From: Xenorhabdus bovienii
GTDB lineage: Bacteria > Pseudomonadota > Gammaproteobacteria > Enterobacterales > Enterobacteriaceae
DNA length: 64,000 nucleotides
Reading direction: 5' to 3'
NCBI RefSeq assembly: GCF_024721015.1
Contig: NZ_JANAIF010000002.1
Span: forward strand, 1 to 64,000
Position 1 is the first letter of the stretch. Each line of letters begins with the position of its first letter. The notes beneath the pieces are model-generated. The model did no database searches. It had not been told where the DNA came from and saw only the letters and a program-made list of their open reading frames with translations. Both the position numbers and the translations under genes were made by a program. Below are positions 39,233-46,116 of this stretch, one piece after another.

Positions 39233-39256
39233 ATTGCTCCCCTGATGGGGAGCAAT
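39233..39256. terminator. terminator hairpin between iolB and the NCS1 gene
   Basis: ATTGCTCCCC and GGGGAGCAAT pair perfectly over ten bases around TGAT, in the 43-bp gap between convergent genes. It can serve both strands, although the T-tract is short. Confidence 0.8.
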
Positions 39257-39267
39257 AGCATAAGTGG

Positions 39268-40563
39268 TTATGGCAGAGAGCGGCGGCTAAAGGCGATCTT
39301 AAATAGCCAATAAGCCACACTCGCCATCAGTAATGAGTTTATTGTTGGTACACCCCATTCCGTCGCTAACCCAACAATGCAGCCGATAATACTGGCGATA
39401 ATAGCTGCCCAGCCGATGGTGGGTGTTTCATTGGGAAGGTTTCCTTTCTGCCGACTTTCGTCCAGCACTTTGCGATGGGTACGCAGGATATAGTAATCAA
39501 CTAGCATAATCCCAAGAATAGGCGGGAATACGACGCCAAGTATAGTCAGAAAATCTACAAATCGGTCTAGAATACCTAAAATGGAAAGCACAGTGCCCAA
39601 CACGCCGATCACGACAGTTGTTGGCGGGTAACGCAGTTTTTTGCCTGCGATGCCCTCTACGGCGTTGATAATTCCCAATGAAGAAGAATACAGATTTAAG
39701 TCATTGACCCTTAGTGTTGAAAAAACGACAACTAATAAACCTGCTCCACCCGCGGCTTGCGACATAATAGTGACGACATCCGCCGTATTCAGTGCTTTTG
39801 CAATTAGAATCGCCAGACCATTAATCACAAACTCTCCTGCGATGATGGTCAGTAGTGTAATGGCAAAAACATGCTTGCCTGATTTGGTATAGCGAGTCAG
39901 ATCGGGGGTCATAAAACTGGCAACAATCGCACCACCTACAACAATTGTGATACCGGCACTAATGGATAAAGTTTCTCCAGAATGGGGCAGGTTTATGACC
40001 TCATGCAGAGGCTGACCTGCTTTGCCTGATAGCACGATAGTTGAGATATAAGCGACCAGTAGAATAAACAAGGGAACGGCAATGCTGGCGGTAAAGCGCA
40101 GTGCCTTAAAGCCAAAAGCGACCAGCGTTGTTAATAACGTACCGGATATTGCTGCCGCCCAGCCAAATCCCAATTTATTACCAGAGGCAAAATTAAGAGA
40201 CTTGGCAAAAATGGCATTTTGAATACCAAACCAGCCCAGTAAACTGACAGCAACGATAAGGCCGATTAACACCGAACCCATTCGGCCAAAGCCACACCAG
40301 CGAGCCAGCAAACTGCCAGACAGCCCTTCGCGCATACCCGCAAATCCTAGCCCGAAAGTGACAACGCCAAAGATCAGACTGCCGATAAAAACGGCGAGAA
40401 ATGCATCGATCAGAGTCATCGAGTTGCCGAGTACAGCACCAAGCATAAACTGATCCAATGCCGTTAACATGCCCATATGAACGACGGCCACACACAGCAG
40501 GGATAAGCGCTGATCTTGTGGCACTCGGCTTAATGGACAGTGTTCAATTTTGAGCACTATCAT
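39268..40563 (-). CDS. NCS1-family permease (cytosine permease-like)
   Basis: A 431-residue, about 12-TM transporter. The order ALDQFMLGAVLGNSMTLIDAFLAVFIGSLIFGVVTFGLGFAGMREGLSGSLLARWCGFG..GWFGIQNAIFAKSLNF resembles CodB and other nucleobase:cation symporters. Substrate candidates are cytosine, purines, allantoin or hydantoins; none can be fixed. I chose ATG 40563 (GAGGAACG just upstream) over the in-frame ATG at 40605, which would overlap the regulator gene. It is downstream of the LuxR gene in the same direction, 16 bp apart, so they are probably one operon. Confidence 0.8.
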   Translation of the reverse strand: MIVLKIEHCPLSRVPQDQRLSLLCVAVVHMGMLTALDQFMLGAVLGNSMTLIDAFLAVFIGSLIFGVVTFGLGFAGMREGLSGSLLARWCGFGRMGSVLIGLIVAVSLLGWFGIQNAIFAKSLNFASGNKLGFGWAAAISGTLLTTLVAFGFKALRFTASIAVPLFILLVAYISTIVLSGKAGQPLHEVINLPHSGETLSISAGITIVVGGAIVASFMTPDLTRYTKSGKHVFAITLLTIIAGEFVINGLAILIAKALNTADVVTIMSQAAGGAGLLVVVFSTLRVNDLNLYSSSLGIINAVEGIAGKKLRYPPTTVVIGVLGTVLSILGILDRFVDFLTILGVVFPPILGIMLVDYYILRTHRKVLDESRQKGNLPNETPTIGWAAIIASIIGCIVGLATEWGVPTINSLLMASVAYWLFKIAFSRRSLP

Positions 40564-40579
40564 CGTTCCTCGATTTGTT

Positions 40580-41275
40580 TTAGATAAAGAGGACGCCTTT
40601 TTCAATGAGGCGTTCAGGAATATAGCTATCTAATTGAAAGTGCCTGCAAAATTCTTCAAATTGCTGGATGGAGTGGACATTAGCCTTCTGATAGATGGTG
40701 TATATTCTGTTTTCTATCGTCTTATGGCTGACATTGTATATCTGGGCTATTTCCTTATTTGAACGTCTTTGCAACATAAAGAAGATGGTATCCAGTTCAC
40801 TTTTGGTAAATAGATCTGTTGTAGCTTCTGTAGTGAGAACGCTTGGTTTTTGGCGATTAATATATTTTAGAGGGGAGAGAGTACTCATTGGTTTGGCATT
40901 CCAAACTATCCCGATGCACTCTTTTTTATCGTTATACACAGGGAATTTCTCACTGATGAAAGGAGCTAAGCTGTTTTTTCCATACCAATAATGTGTCTCA
41001 ATGATAGAAACTTTGTCTTTAGATTCTTCAGTTCTCCTGTCATGTTCTTTTAGGTCTTGTGAAAATTGATCCTCAGACCAATGTGTTGGAAATTCACAGT
41101 CAAGCTTACCCTCTATGTCAAAATCTTCTGGTGTGTTGGTGTAAAGATAAGCGGCTTTATTCATATAGATATGTCGGGACGCTAAATCCTTAATGCCCCA
41201 AGGATCGCTTAGATGTTCCATCATGGCGATCAATCCCTTGAGATAGGGTTCATTATTTTTATAGGAAAAACTCAT
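40580..41275 (-). CDS. PAS/LuxR-type solo regulator
   Basis: A 231-residue regulator. The N-terminal two thirds (MEHLSDPWGIKDLASRHIYMNKAAYLYTNTP.., then FPVYNDKKECIGIVWNAKPM) have the PAS-like pattern of PAS4-LuxR proteins. The C-terminal HTH is FTKSELDTIFFMLQRRSNKEIAQIYNVSHKTIENRIYTIYQKANV, residues about 158-202, of LuxR type. No LuxI-type synthase is in the window. Photorhabdus and Xenorhabdus carry several such solos, thought to sense host or bacterial signals other than acyl-homoserine lactones. It precedes an NCS1 permease, possibly linking the signal to a nucleobase-like molecule; this is a guess. Confidence 0.8.
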   Translation of the reverse strand: MSFSYKNNEPYLKGLIAMMEHLSDPWGIKDLASRHIYMNKAAYLYTNTPEDFDIEGKLDCEFPTHWSEDQFSQDLKEHDRRTEESKDKVSIIETHYWYGKNSLAPFISEKFPVYNDKKECIGIVWNAKPMSTLSPLKYINRQKPSVLTTEATTDLFTKSELDTIFFMLQRRSNKEIAQIYNVSHKTIENRIYTIYQKANVHSIQQFEEFCRHFQLDSYIPERLIEKGVLFI

Positions 41276-41682
41276 TTTTATCTCATATAATTTATATATG
41301 TTAAATTTTATATTAAAAATAATAACAATTGTATCTATGTACTTATTAACTTCTGATGTATGAATACTAATTTTTTTTGAAAAATGGTGTATTTAAACTA
41401 AAAAATATCAACATAATCGATATCTCCTCTATTTTTTGACTATTTTACGGTTTTTTATTATCAGTTTCTTAGTGTGTCTATTAAAATATAACCTATTGAT
41501 GTAATATTTTCTATATATGATAGTTTTATTATATTATTATATAATTCTGTTCAAAAATAAATTGCTATCACTTTTTATGTTTTACGACAAGGGTATTTTT
41601 CACTCTTTCCAGACCCAACAAAAAGTGTTTATCCTAAAAAGTCATGTAAATTAATTGGTTATATATTTTTCTGGGCGTTGAT
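41276..41682. other. divergent AT-rich gap, LuxR/XRE regulators
   Basis: 407 bp, strikingly AT-rich, between two divergent regulator genes. It must hold two promoters. I saw no reading frame, no preQ1-type riboswitch and no long inverted repeat. Confidence 0.4.
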
Positions 41683-42297
41683 ATGTATAAAAAACAAAAA
41701 ATGGAACACCTGAGAAAAAATTTGCAATACTTACTTGATTCCAGAGGAGAGAGTAGGGTATCGATCTGTGATCGAACCGGGCTTAACCGCACGACTATTT
41801 ATAATATTCTGGATGGGAGAGTTCAAAACGTTCATTCTTCAACGATACAGAAAGTATCCAACTTTTTTGGGGTGTCGTATAGAGAGATAGAAACGATCGA
41901 TATTGCAGAAAAAGAACGCATTGATGCCATTGTTTCTTATGAAGGAAACATGAACCCCTGTGCCGTTCCGCTATTTATGCAATCTGAATGTATTATCTCT
42001 GGGTTTTTTGACAGTAAAATCGGCTCGCTTATTGTTGAAAGAAAACTCACTTATTATTTTGGTTCTGGCCCGAATATTGTTGCTATTCTACTTGAGAATG
42101 ATTTCCCAGGTAAATATAATGCGGGTGATTTATTAATAATCAAAAGAGGTAATTACCAGAACAATAATCCAAAGTTATGTTTCGATCAAAGGCAGCAACT
42201 GTTTCATATTAAAGAGTTTAATAGTGAAGTTACGACAAATTTGATGGTGATTGGAGATATAATGGAAGAGCGGTTCGGATATGGGAAAAAAATATAA
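41683..42297 (+). CDS. XRE repressor with degenerate S24 domain
   Basis: A 204-residue protein. The N-terminus (LRKNLQYLLDSRGESRVSICDRTGLNRTTIYNILDGR, residues 9-45) is an XRE helix-turn-helix. The C-terminal half (LENDFPGKYNAGDLLIIKRGNYQNNNP..LMVIGDIMEER) follows the LexA/CI peptidase pattern, but the position of the catalytic Ser in the usual GDSMxP motif reads ENDFP, so self-cleavage is unlikely. It overlaps the next gene by 17 bases, which points to a joint role. A start at the ATG 18 bases later (MEHLRKN) is possible. Phage repressor-like, but no phage genes are adjacent. Confidence 0.7.
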   Translation: MYKKQKMEHLRKNLQYLLDSRGESRVSICDRTGLNRTTIYNILDGRVQNVHSSTIQKVSNFFGVSYREIETIDIAEKERIDAIVSYEGNMNPCAVPLFMQSECIISGFFDSKIGSLIVERKLTYYFGSGPNIVAILLENDFPGKYNAGDLLIIKRGNYQNNNPKLCFDQRQQLFHIKEFNSEVTTNLMVIGDIMEERFGYGKKI

Positions 42298-43138
42298 ATT
42301 ACTGGGATTTAACAGTCAAGATAGTACAGCGAATGTATTAATTTTATCAACAGGAAAAGTTTTAAAAATAAACGTAAAGGAGCTTGAGAAAAGTGAAATA
42401 GCAGACGATCTAGACAATCACGAAATAAAATCACTTTATAGAAAGATATATTCTAGCTTTCCAAATATCCCCTCAGTCTATGAAATTGAAGAACGTAATG
42501 AAAAATCTTGGGTTGTTTATTCATTTCTCGCGTTACTACTGACAATTTTCTACACTTTCAGTAATATAGCGGCAGCTAAACCCGTTTACATTGATTATCT
42601 TGATATCATTGTTACCCCAGGTACTTTCATTTATCCTTTTTCATTTTTAGTCATTGATTTACTGAGTGAATTTTATGGCTTCAGGCTAGCAAGAAAAGCG
42701 ATATATATGTCATTGGCTTCTAATCTGATCATTGTATCCTTGCTGAGTATCTCGACAAGTCTACCTGCCATCGCAAACTGGGATTTAAATGATCAGTACA
42801 ATGCCCTGATGAATCATATTTTATCGGCGATCTTTGCTTCTTCACTGTCATTTCTAGTTTCAGAGCTTGTCAACTCCTATATCTTATGCAAGCTGAAGGA
42901 TATGACAAACTCCCGATTTTTAGCGTTAAGAGTATTTTTTAGTACCTTTATCGCATCAATTCTTGACAGTTTTGTTTTCTGTTTCATCGCATTCTATGGG
43001 AAACTGCCTGTAAATCAAATTGTTGTCATGATGCTTGTTCAGATTTTAATTAAAATTTTCTTTGCATTATTTAATATTTTCCCTGCTTACGGCTCACGTT
43101 ATTTATTTAATCGGTGGGTTGGTAAAACAGCAAACTAA
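42281..43138 (+). CDS. VUT/YhhQ-family transporter with N-terminal extension
   Basis: A 285-residue protein. Residues about 80-280 form about six TM segments of the VUT family (FYTFSNIAAAKPVYIDYLDIIVTPGTFIYPFSFLVIDLLSEFYGFRLARKAIYMSL), whose member YhhQ imports queuosine precursors such as preQ0 and preQ1. Residues 1-78 are a soluble extension with no membrane character (GFNSQDSTANVLILSTGKVLKINVKELEKS..), not part of YhhQ. The gene overlaps the repressor gene and ends at a strong terminator. Whether it transports queuosine precursors is unknown. Confidence 0.75.
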   Translation: MGKKYKLLGFNSQDSTANVLILSTGKVLKINVKELEKSEIADDLDNHEIKSLYRKIYSSFPNIPSVYEIEERNEKSWVVYSFLALLLTIFYTFSNIAAAKPVYIDYLDIIVTPGTFIYPFSFLVIDLLSEFYGFRLARKAIYMSLASNLIIVSLLSISTSLPAIANWDLNDQYNALMNHILSAIFASSLSFLVSELVNSYILCKLKDMTNSRFLALRVFFSTFIASILDSFVFCFIAFYGKLPVNQIVVMMLVQILIKIFFALFNIFPAYGSRYLFNRWVGKTAN

Positions 43139-43140
43139 TG

Positions 43141-43173
43141 AATGGCATGGGGAACTTCTCCATGCCATTTTTT
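43141..43173 (+). terminator. rho-independent terminator after the VUT gene
   Basis: AATGGCATGG and CCATGCCATT form an 11-bp stem including adjoining GG/TC bases, followed by TTTTT. It begins three bases after the VUT stop codon and closes the repressor-VUT operon. Confidence 0.9.
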
Positions 43174-43475
43174 GATAAAACCCTGTCTTATTTTGTTTTG
43201 CATCGTCGTCATGTGATGGGTTGACACTTTTGCTATGTGTCACTATCTATCATTCACTCCGTTATTGTGATTCTGCTGCCATTTCGATTTTTTATACAAT
43301 AACCCTACTCATATTCATGTTATCTATCTATTATGACGGGTGATTTACCTTGTTTTTTGCTGCACAGAATGGTTTCTGTGCCCATATAAAAAATTTAATT
43401 AAATATCAATTAGATATGGTGTTTTATTTGTTGTTTTGTTCATGAGGCATCAAATAATGACACGAATATTCATCA

Positions 43476-43513
43476 CTAAAATCAACATTTATGTTTTTAT
43501 ATGTTGATTTTAG
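43476..43513. repeat. 13-bp perfect inverted repeat
   Basis: CTAAAATCAACAT (43476-43488) and ATGTTGATTTTAG (43501-43513) are exact inverted copies, with a 12-base loop. No gene adjoins it. Confidence 0.7.
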
Positions 43514-43566
43514 CGTGTGTCTGGTGTATTAATTTAATCGTTAAAATATAAGTTATAATTAAGTTT

Positions 43567-43616
43567 TTTGTCTGGGTCCTGATAAGGGAAGTCTGACCTC
43601 CCTTTAAACAGACAAA
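43567..43616. ncRNA. candidate structured RNA or attenuator
   Basis: TTTGTCTG (43567-43574) pairs with CAGACAAA (43609-43616) as an outer stem, and AAGGGA (43584-43589) with TCCCTT (43599-43604) as an inner stem. The inner loop repeats GTCTG, which could pair with CAGAC instead, giving two exclusive folds. Transcription is not shown, so this is only a candidate. Confidence 0.25.
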
Positions 43617-43694
43617 TTATTTTCATTATTTTGAATAGATGATTTCTATTCGCCCAACACCAGAATATTAGTACATTTTTTATTCTTATAATAG

Positions 43695-43731
43695 TCAGTC
43701 CCTTAACCAGATCTTTTGGTTAAGGGACTGA
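43695..43731. repeat. 14-bp perfect inverted repeat
   Basis: TCAGTCCCTTAACC (43695-43708) and GGTTAAGGGACTGA (43718-43731) are exact inverted copies around nine bases. It would form a strong hairpin and may terminate transcripts coming from either side; no long T-tract follows. Confidence 0.7.
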
Positions 43732-43741
43732 ACAATCTACT

Positions 43742-43820
43742 ATACCCAATGGATTTCAATCTGCCGTTCAGCGGCAAGTTAACGTAGCTAACAACGCAGT
43801 GACTTGAAAGATAAGGGTAT
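43742..43820. repeat. short palindromic repeat with ATACCC ends
   Basis: A 79-bp unit with inverted ends: ATACCCAATGGATTTCAA at the left and TTGAAAGATAAGGGTAT at the right. The same kind of unit (ATACCC..TTTCAA..TTGAAAGAT..GGGTAT) recurs in Photorhabdus and Xenorhabdus intergenic DNA in my recollection. It abuts the 3' end of the tetR gene, whose stop overlaps the last base. It is a MITE/REP-like element candidate. Confidence 0.5.
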
Positions 43821-44374
43821 CAGCTCAGAAAACACATTGAGGCTATCATCTTGGCAGATAGTCGATAGATCTCCTCGTGGCCTGTCATTTCGCCAAACTC
43901 TGCTCTCACTATCATCCCTTCTATAAATGTCATAAGGGCTTCTGTTTTGATTTCTGCATCCGTCTGATTGGCAGAGAAAATGGAAAATAAGAGTGATTTT
44001 AACCACGTCTTATGGCATTGAGCCTGTTTGACAATAAGCTCATCGTGGCCTTTAAACTCGGCTAAGGCGTGCATAAATAAGCACCCTTGAAAATCGGCTG
44101 ATCTGAACCATGAGAAGTGCCAGTCAAGGATAGCATTCAGCTTATTTTCCATTCCCTTGGTGGCGAATACCACCGTATTGAGTTCCTCTTCAAACCTCTT
44201 ATGTCGTCTGATTAACATACTCTCTATCAGTTTATTTTTGGAACCGAAATAGCGGTACATGGATGTTTTTGACACATTCGCCTTATCTCGGATCAAATCG
44301 ACTCCCACCGCGTTATAGCCGAATTCATTAAACAGGGATTCAGCGATATCTAAGATATGTTCTTCTTTGCTCAT
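43820..44374 (-). CDS. TetR-family repressor
   Basis: A 184-residue regulator. The N-terminal HTH is LFNEFGYNAVGVDLIRDKANVSKTSMYRYFGSKNKLIESML (residues about 14-55), typical TetR. The C-terminal ligand domain is helical and not recognisable. It is divergent from the HPP gene across a 176-bp gap with two palindromes that are the likely operators. Cognate ligand unknown. Confidence 0.88.
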   Translation of the reverse strand: MSKEEHILDIAESLFNEFGYNAVGVDLIRDKANVSKTSMYRYFGSKNKLIESMLIRRHKRFEEELNTVVFATKGMENKLNAILDWHFSWFRSADFQGCLFMHALAEFKGHDELIVKQAQCHKTWLKSLLFSIFSANQTDAEIKTEALMTFIEGMIVRAEFGEMTGHEEIYRLSAKMIASMCFLS

Positions 44375-44450
44375 AATATTTTTTCTTGTTTATTCTAATT
44401 AGTTCTAATGATCGTCCATATTCCTGACAAATCGAACGTTGCCTTTTAGT

Positions 44451-44464
44451 GTACAGATCTGTAC
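44451..44464. promoter_or_regulatory. candidate TetR operator 1
   Basis: GTACAGATCTGTAC is a perfect 14-bp palindrome, sharing the GTACAG/CTGTAC half-site with the site at 44477. It lies in the tetR-HPP gap, 77 bases from the tetR start. Confidence 0.65.
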
Positions 44465-44476
44465 CATTTGTTGCGT

Positions 44477-44494
44477 GTGTACAGAACTGTACAC
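44477..44494. promoter_or_regulatory. candidate TetR operator 2
   Basis: GTGTACAGAACTGTACAC has perfect 8-bp arms around AA. Its centre is 28 bp from that of operator 1, and it lies 57 bases before the HPP gene. Two sites in the divergent gap fit cooperative repression of both genes. Confidence 0.7.
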
Positions 44495-44550
44495 TTAGAG
44501 TATCACATTGACTGAGTCATATCGCAAACGAATCATAGGGAGACTAAAAC

Positions 44551-45081
44551 ATGAGTAAATTGAGGGGAGGTGGTGGATTACCGCCAAAGCCGGATCTTGT
44601 TCAATTAATGAAAGGATTATCAGGCGGTTTTTTGGGGATCTTGTTGCTCAGTTATTTAAGCCAAACGACGGAATATCCTTGGTTAATGGCGCCTTTTGGA
44701 GCGACATGTGCCATTTTGTTTGCTGCACCCACTTCTCCGCTTGCTCAACCACGGAATGTTATTGGTGGACATTTACTCACTACGGCTGTGGGGCTTGTCG
44801 CACTATATACATTGGGTAATTCCATGATTGTGATGTCTCTGGCAGTCGGCATTGCGATTATGCTGATGCAGTTATTTCGGGTAGTTCATCCGCCTGCAGG
44901 GGCTAATCCGTTAGTGGTACTTCTCGCAGGGCAAGAGGCCGTAGGTTTTGATTTTCTTTTAACGCCTGTCTTAACGGGTAGTCTGGCGCTGGTCATCATT
45001 GCATCTTTTATTAATAACATAGGAAAAGAAAACTGTTGGCCATTATATTGGTATGGTTTTAGCAGAAGAAAAGATAGCTGA
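44551..45081 (+). CDS. HPP-family membrane protein
   Basis: A 176-residue protein with about four hydrophobic segments. VVHPPAGANPLVVLLAGQEAVGFDFLLTPVLTGSLALV contains the HPP signature, and EYPWLMAPFGATCAILFAAPTSPLAQPRNVIGGHL is the other conserved block. HPP proteins are integral membrane proteins; plant relatives have been described as nitrite transporters, but the bacterial role is not established. Divergent from its likely regulator TetR. A GC-rich hairpin follows directly. Confidence 0.85.
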   Translation: MSKLRGGGGLPPKPDLVQLMKGLSGGFLGILLLSYLSQTTEYPWLMAPFGATCAILFAAPTSPLAQPRNVIGGHLLTTAVGLVALYTLGNSMIVMSLAVGIAIMLMQLFRVVHPPAGANPLVVLLAGQEAVGFDFLLTPVLTGSLALVIIASFINNIGKENCWPLYWYGFSRRKDS

Positions 45082-45107
45082 CGCCCATTTCGGGCGTTAT
45101 TATTTTA
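45081..45107 (+). terminator. terminator after the HPP gene
   Basis: ACGCCC (45081-45086) pairs with GGGCGT (45092-45097), followed by TATTATTTTATT. The stem begins at the last base of the HPP stop codon. Confidence 0.75.
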
Positions 45108-46116
45108 TTCCCTCCACAAATATCTTATTTTCCTCTCCTCTCCTTTCCTCTCCATTCATCCTCTAATAAATATCTGGCTTGGTTTTTTTGGTTTGAATAA
45201 GACTAATATTATAAAAAACCTCCTTTCTTTCGTATATCTCAGTCTAGTAACAGATCGAAAATAATATAATCTTTATGGATTGTAATTCCTTGATTTATAT
45301 TACCCTCCCCTCTCCACCTTGTTGATATAATTGTTCATCAAATTCATTTTAGCGAATATGAATTTGGTGATTCTGCATCAATAATTCTATCATTTATTTT
45401 CCTCATGTTGTAATTGTCATCCTAAAAATCACTTCTAAATATAGTAACTAATAGTTATTTATATTCTTTGTTAATATTATCCTGATATGTTTAGTACTCA
45501 AAAATGATTATTTTATTCATATTATTGAATATTTTATGATTGTTGTATCATTTAAAATGATATTTATTTAATTTTAATATGAAAGTATATTTTTACGAAA
45601 TAAATTGCTTGCTAGTAAAATTCCCAATTTAATTAAAACAACTATTAATATTTTAATTTTATTTATTTACTTCTGAATTAACTCCGCTATGCAGAATAAT
45701 AAAGCTATTACCGTATGAAACGCCATTTTATTAATTAATAACATTAAGTTAATTTTCCATTTGTTACTATTTATATAATTGATTATTTTCAAAAAAATAA
45801 TTGAGTAACTAGGGCAACCTTCAATTCTATGCACGGCTATATCAAGGACGAAGACTAATAAAAAAAGAGGCAGTAAGAGGCCATATTTAATCAAATAATC
45901 GGCTGAATATGTCTCGAAAGCAGGATGCCTGCCTAATTAAAAATTCCGATAACGACGATAACTCACGATATCTATCTGTCAGCCAATTTAGGTATGAGGG
46001 TAGTTGAGGCATTTCTTTTCCCATTTATCGCCAGGACTGATTCAAAAAGTCATTACCTGATATCCGGTCAGGTAAGCAAATTTTTATTTAATAAAAAATC
46101 CGAAGGGAGTATCGAT
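45082..46116. other. long AT-rich leader region before the orphan NRPS
   Basis: About 1 kb with no convincing gene. It has a pyrimidine-only run of about 26 bases at 45128-45153, then long AT-rich DNA. A 75-residue minus-strand frame at 45667-45894 has only a TTG start and is doubted. This should hold the promoter of the NRPS gene, but I could not identify it. Confidence 0.5.

Larger units (their letters stand above)
43139..43819. other. hairpin-rich non-coding stretch
   Basis: About 680 bp without a convincing frame. Beyond the terminator it holds perfect inverted repeats at 43372-43391, 43476-43513, 43567-43616 (nested) and 43695-43731, and a small palindromic repeat at 43742-43820. It may encode small RNAs or be a landing place for short palindromic elements. 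Confidence 0.5.

Noticed and set aside
41276-41682. preQ1 riboswitch upstream of the repressor-VUT operon
   Set aside because: No pseudoknot-like sequence or terminator hairpin visible in the AT-rich gap.
41683-42297. Prophage remnant
   Set aside because: Only a repressor-like gene; no integrase, structural or lysis genes on either side, and the eCIS is a separate system and not phage.
45667-45894. 75-residue hydrophobic minus-strand frame before the orphan NRPS
   Set aside because: TTG start, very AT-rich DNA, no clear ribosome site and no recognised family; kept only as a doubtful frame.
45994-46116. 41-residue N-terminal extension of the orphan NRPS
   Set aside because: No homology to C-domain starts and no ribosome site, while AAGGGAG precedes ATG 46117.
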